Source: Nemertoderma westbladi
Taxonomy: Eukaryota; Xenacoelomorpha; Nemertodermatida; Nemertodermatidae
Reading direction: 5' to 3'
NCBI GenBank assembly: GCA_032718475.1
Contig: JAUCBJ010001400.1
Span: 1-23,483, forward strand
DNA length: 23,483 bases
The notes under the pieces are model-generated. The model ran no database searches. It worked only from the letters and a program-made list of their open reading frames with translations, and had not been told where the DNA came from. This document shows positions 19,641-23,483 of this stretch, one piece after another. Both the position numbers and the translations under genes were made by a program. Every line of letters starts with the position of its first letter. Position 1 is the first letter of the stretch.

Positions 19641-20260
19641 ACGAGCATATAATATAATATATAATTATAATAATTAATTGTTATATATAACTCGTATATA
19701 TATTATACAGTATGTACCATAGTCAAGTACAACCTTTTTCCAATTAGCTACTGGGACTGGGGACTAATTGACTAAGGCGACAGGACGGGACTTAGACGGC
19801 TCCCACTAACATGTGCGCACATGTGTGGGGCCCAATAAGTGTACAAGGAATGAAAACGAGAATGGGGAATCGGGGGGAAGAATGGAGAGGAGATGTTGAC
19901 ACGATGAGGGAAAGTGAGAGGAGTGCGGTTCGGGTGTGGGGAACGAGCAGTGAGAAAGAGAGAGTAAGGGACAGAGAGGTCCGAGGTTGAGATAGTCTAG
20001 AGTGGAGTTAGAGTGGAGTTAGAGTGGAGTTAGAGCGAGCTCAGAGTGAGGGAGTTTTTAAAATTGTGTGAGGAGTCCACAATTGTCTCAAACAGAGACG
20101 TCAGATGTCATGCTGCAACATAGGTTGTGGTTGCACCAAGAAGGGGTAGTAATATCATACACAGAGGGAGCGGCCTGGAAAGCCGACTCCAAGAAAAGAA
20201 CTCCACCCCACACCCGATAGTAGATCGGGTTCCAGCGGAATTGAAGCGCACTTGTAGGTG
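19641..20260 (+). other. BEL 3' untranslated spacer
   Basis: No protein-like frame. It starts with an AT palindrome-rich segment (19647-19705) and continues into purine-rich sequence with a threefold AGAGTGGAGTT repeat at about 19999-20035. It ends at the hairpin that precedes the polypurine tract. Confidence 0.5.
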
Positions 20261-20289
20261 ATGCTATCTTCTCACCGGGAAGATAGCAT
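20261..20289 (+). other. Perfect 10-bp hairpin just before the BEL polypurine tract
   Basis: ATGCTATCTT (20261-20270) pairs perfectly with AAGATAGCAT (20280-20289) around a 9-base loop CTCACCGGG. It abuts the polypurine tract. In the RNA it would fold next to the plus-strand primer site. Confidence 0.7.
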
Positions 20290-20298
20290 GGAGGGGAG
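20290..20298 (+). other. Polypurine tract of BEL
   Basis: GGAGGGGAG directly precedes the TGTAAG start of the middle LTR. This is the expected plus-strand priming site and shows that 20299-20918 is a genuine 3' LTR rather than a solo LTR. Confidence 0.75.
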
Positions 20299-20918
20299 TG
20301 TAAGCGGATTCAATTCCACCGCACTACCCTCATAAAATGGGAAGTGGCATTTTCAGCAATGTTGGAGATACGAGATTAGCAATAACTAATCTCGTATCAC
20401 AACCAACACTGGGGAGAACACAAACCCCAAAGCCACACAAGGGAAGGTTAGAGGTCAAACCACCTCGGAAGGGGGAACAGCCAGCAGGGGCCAACAGGGG
20501 GGGAAACACTCCCAGAGAGGGGAGAGGCATGAAGTAGATTATTAGCCAATGGGGGCGAAGGAGGCATCCACTAGGTGAAAGGCCACAGTAGTATAGGAGT
20601 AATTATACATATATTATGCCATTACCGGTCTTGCTATTCAGTTATTCAGTTATTGGTTTTTAGTGCAGACCGGTGACATTCCTCACCATCACCAACGTCA
20701 CCAATATATCCACACATACCGGTATCCATCGAAACTGTCGTTATTCAGTTATTGTTATTGTGCTATTATTATCACTGTATTAATATTCTGCAATAGTATC
20801 AAGAAACAACAACGAACTCTCATCCTTATTATTTCAACACAACGGCCTCGGCCTAACTACTAGACAAACGGTGACGCGTAGTTTATTGATCCGGTCGGGA
20901 TCCCTTGATCCCGTCACA
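20299..20918 (+). repeat. Middle (complete) LTR of BEL
   Basis: 620 bp, starting TGTAAGCGGATTCAATTCC and ending CCCGTCACA. It contains a 9-bp stem CGAGATTAG/CTAATCTCG near position 75 and a second inverted repeat, CGGGATC...GATCCCG-like, at its end. It diverges clearly from the left and right copies (roughly 15 percent over the first 100 bp by eye against the left LTR), whereas those two are close to each other. Confidence 0.88.
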
Positions 20919-21479
20919 ACGAGATTACCAATATTAATCTCGTATCATAACCAACATTGGGGGAGGGCAACACAAGCCCCAAAGCCACATAGAAAGGAAG
21001 GTGAGAGGTCAAACCACCTCGGAGGGAACACAGCAAGTAGAGGCTAGCAGCAGAGGGGAAACACTCCCAGAGAGTGCCAGGGTGACAAGTAGCATATTAG
21101 CCAATAGAGGGGAGGGAAGCACGTGATAGGGAACATGAAAGCATCCATTGGGTAGGAGGCCAAGGTAGAGTAGGAGGTAAAGCAATATCTAGTGTATCAA
21201 TCATATATTATGTCAGATTCTTGGATTGGTACATCAGTTGGTTATTCAGTTTAGTGCAGACCGGTAACAATTATTCACCGTCATCGGCACTATCGTACCG
21301 GTATCTATTATATCTGTATTTCTGCCGTATTAATTGTGCTATCATTTTATAACATCAAGAGACAACACCAAACTCTTATTGTTTTCTCCAACAACCTCGG
21401 CCAAGCTGTTAGCACCATCCCGAAGCAGAACGGTGACGTGTAGTACAATTACCCGGTCGGGATCTCTGATCCCGTCACA
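20919..21479 (+). repeat. Right LTR of BEL, lacking its first ~85 bp
   Basis: It starts abruptly with ACGAGATTACCAATATTAAT directly after the terminal CACA of the middle LTR and runs to a terminal CA at 21479. It matches the left LTR closely and ends against the ATAGC duplication, so it is the outer element's 3' LTR. The missing start corresponds to LTR positions before the CGAGATTA palindrome. Confidence 0.85.
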
Positions 21480-21484
21480 ATAGC
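21480..21484. repeat. Right target-site duplication of the BEL element (ATAGC)
   Basis: Identical to 12470-12474 and immediately after the LTR end CACA. Confidence 0.85.
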
Positions 21485-23483
21485 TAGGAAGGTTGCAACA
21501 GATATTACATCAATATGGAGAAAAGCATCAATCCCCTTTATGAATTTTAATAAAATTATTCAATTAAATATAATGACAACTACCAAGTTGTATTACAAAA
21601 ATCGAAGATACAAGGAGAGCGATATATTGGAAAATTACAAATATTCAAAGACGATTCTATTAAGCTTTTTGATATTGCTGCTTGTCGCTGTGATGTACGT
21701 GTGTAAAAGACTTCATGGTTCCACTGCTAGAAAGAACATTTCTAAACGATCAGAGAACAACTCGTAGGATGGGAATTGGAGGCTTAGATTTGGAAACAAC
21801 ATTAGCATTGGAAGCTAGATTAAGTCGAAATTTGGAATGTGCTGCTACTTCAGCAGCAGCCAATGCGAAAAAACGTAGTCATTCTCCAGACATGCAGTTG
21901 TTAGATGACACTGAAGACCCTATATTAGAGGTTGGTGATGGGGATGACCCAAACTTCAGAGTTTATACACCATCCACCTCCAAACAAATGAGATTGGAAA
22001 TGCCAACAGTAGCTAGGGAGTGTAATAGTTATGGGACTTCAGATAGGAATGGAGCAGCAATTGCTTCAGCTGCATTACAAGATCTTGGGTTGATTGAACC
22101 TGATGATATGCATTTGGTTATAGATCGCAATAAACTTAGAAGAGAGCGAACAAAGCTTAGGACTGCATTGCAGGAAACACAGCAGCCAGATTCCATATCT
22201 AGTCTTTAGTATGATGGAAAAAAAGACATTACAAAATGTCAACTTGAAGTAAATGGCAAATTTTATCCAAGCACATCGTCAAAGGAACATATCTCCCTTT
22301 TGGAACAACCAAATGCAAATTATTTAGGTCACATCCCCCAGATTCAGTGACATCCAAAAATATATTTCAAACAATTATTAATTTTTTGGAGAGTAATCAA
22401 ATAGGGTATAAAGATATGTGATGCATTGGTTGCGATGGAACTAATGTAAATACTGGTCATTTAGGTGGGATTATTCGTCTATTTGAGGCTCATTTAAACA
22501 AATCACTAAACTGGTTTATCTGCTTACTGCATGTGAATGAACTACCATTTAGATACCTCTTATATCATTTAGATGGAACAACAACAGGACCAAACTCTTT
22601 TTCGGGGAAAACAGGCAAATTAGTATCTGCATGTGAAAAACTTCCTGTTATAAAATACAAATACATCCAAGGTCCAGATCTTCCATCATTTCTTGAAAAA
22701 TATACTGACCTTAGTAAACAATGATCATCATTATCTATATAAGTAAAGCTGTAAAACTGAAACTTATCCTGCATCGTTATCTGTTCTAAATCCTGGTCCT
22801 ATTTCGCATTCAAGATGGATAACTACAGCCAATAGAATTCTCCGTTTATATATTTCCACACCGACCCCATCATATTTACTCGAAATACTATCAAGTTATG
22901 TGATCAAAGTTTATGTGCATATCTGGTTTGAAATTAAGACTGATCCGGAATTCATACATGGCCCTAAACATCTGTTTAGCCTTATTGCTAAGACACGTTA
23001 TCTAACATCCGAACTGAGGGCAATAGTAGATCCTGTTATCCAATGCAATGCATACTTTTGCCACCCTGATAATTTGATTTTAAGTATGTTGCATGATACA
23101 AGGGAGTATGTTAGAAGACTTGCCTTTCACCGTATTATGGCAGCTAGAGCAAAGAAAGATCAAAAACTGCGACAATAAATACTCAATACCAACTCTTAAT
23201 TTCGCAGCTCAAGACTACATAGACGTTATCCATTGGTCTACTGTAGAGAAGAGTGAACCACCAATCTTACGTGGTATTAACTCAGAGAAGTTAAGAGAAG
23301 CTGCTGTTGGAGTGAGAGCATTAGATCTTCCGGCATATCCTTGTCATACGCAGTGTGTTGAGCGCTGTGTGAGAATTGTCTCAGAAGCTTCCCTCTCAGT
23401 ACTTGGGGTCGAAAGGCGAGATGGGTTCATTCACGCCAGACTTGAATCTCGGAAAGTCATTCCATCATTTCAATCAAAGAAAG
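21485..23483 (+). pseudogene. hAT-like protein family, main part (interrupted, decayed, runs off the window)
   Basis: The frame continues from 12474 with ARKVATDITSIWRKASIP. It shifts to LFDIAACRCDVRV (near 21662), then to VPLLERTFLNDQRTTRRMGIGGLD (21715-22209). A TAG at 22207-22209 is followed by YDGKKD. After another shift come IGCDGTNVNTGHLGG (Asp codon 22434-22436), WFICLLHVNELPFRYL and GFSG-like residues, then HSRWITTANRILRLY (about 22800), VYVHIWFEIK and GPKHLF. Near the end it reads AYPCHTQCVERCVRIVSEAS and RRDGFIHARLESRK. At least four frameshifts and two stops are present. The family is one I know as uncharacterised in many invertebrates. The D...C-x2-H...RW...ER order resembles hAT transposases, which is inference. 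Confidence 0.7.

Larger units (their letters stand above)
12475..21479 (+). mobile_element. BEL/Pao LTR retrotransposon with three LTR copies
   Basis: A plus-strand LTR element with gag, aspartic protease, RT (YVDD), RNase H and integrase, all of BEL/Pao type. It begins TG and ends CA and is flanked by ATAGC duplications. Its coding region has several stops and frameshifts plus a deletion near 17290. It carries one LTR at the left (shortened), a complete 3' LTR after a polypurine tract (20299-20918), and a further partial LTR (20919-21479). The sense strand is rich in purines, including runs of 10, 14 and 13 G. Confidence 0.92.

Noticed and set aside
20299-20918. Solo LTR inserted in another LTR
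   Set aside because: The polypurine tract directly before it and the mismatch of flanking pentamers (GGGAG and ACGAG) fit a 3' LTR attached to its internal region instead.
14956-22421. Genetic code change with TGA read as Cys
   Set aside because: Two TGA codons fall on Cys positions, but TGA at 17710 and 22419 do not, and TAA and TAG stops interrupt the same elements, so ordinary decay explains the data.

Overview
This is eukaryotic, almost certainly invertebrate-animal, repeat DNA. There is no bacterial operon structure, tRNA, rRNA, CRISPR array or intact host gene. Nearly all recognisable coding sequence comes from transposable elements of types common in marine invertebrates: a Ty3/gypsy element, a CR1/L2-group LINE carrying a 2A-like peptide and a PHD finger, a Mutator-like (MULE) transposase, a BEL/Pao element, and a hAT-like protein family widespread in invertebrates. 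The sequence does not identify the species. All elements are damaged, so the window reads as a nested transposon graveyard.

Layout, left to right. 1-1056 has no recognised gene and should hold the 3' end of the gypsy element. 1057-4558 (minus) is a decayed gypsy gag-protease-RT-RNase H-integrase. 4818-4930 is a 3'-end fragment of the same LINE family found further right. 4931-6078 is non-coding, with a 15-C run and a possible short retroposon tail. 6079-7162 (plus) is a MULE transposase remnant. 7903-11645 (minus) is a nearly complete LINE encoding 2A peptide, PHD finger, APE endonuclease and reverse transcriptase, broken by three stop codons and two frameshifts. 12284-12474 plus 21485-23483 (plus) are the two halves of one hAT-like open frame, split by a BEL/Pao element at 12475-21479.

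The BEL element is the most informative part. Its outer ends are flanked by a 5-bp target duplication (ATAGC at 12470-12474 and 21480-21484), and removing the element with one copy puts the hAT-like reading frame back in phase. It has three LTR copies: a shortened left LTR, a complete 3' LTR preceded by a polypurine tract, and directly after it an LTR lacking its first ~85 bp. The first and third resemble each other more than the middle one. This suggests that a related element inserted into the outer element's 3' LTR and that recombination between the two internal regions then removed the intervening DNA. The BEL element also carries an unexplained small 3' frame and AG-rich tandem repeats with hairpins.

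The strongest leads are the 2A-PHD N-terminus of the LINE, the triple-LTR arrangement, the 3' accessory frame with hairpin repeats in the BEL element, and the hAT-like signature of the interrupted protein family. Family assignments come from motif recognition by eye. No database search was run.
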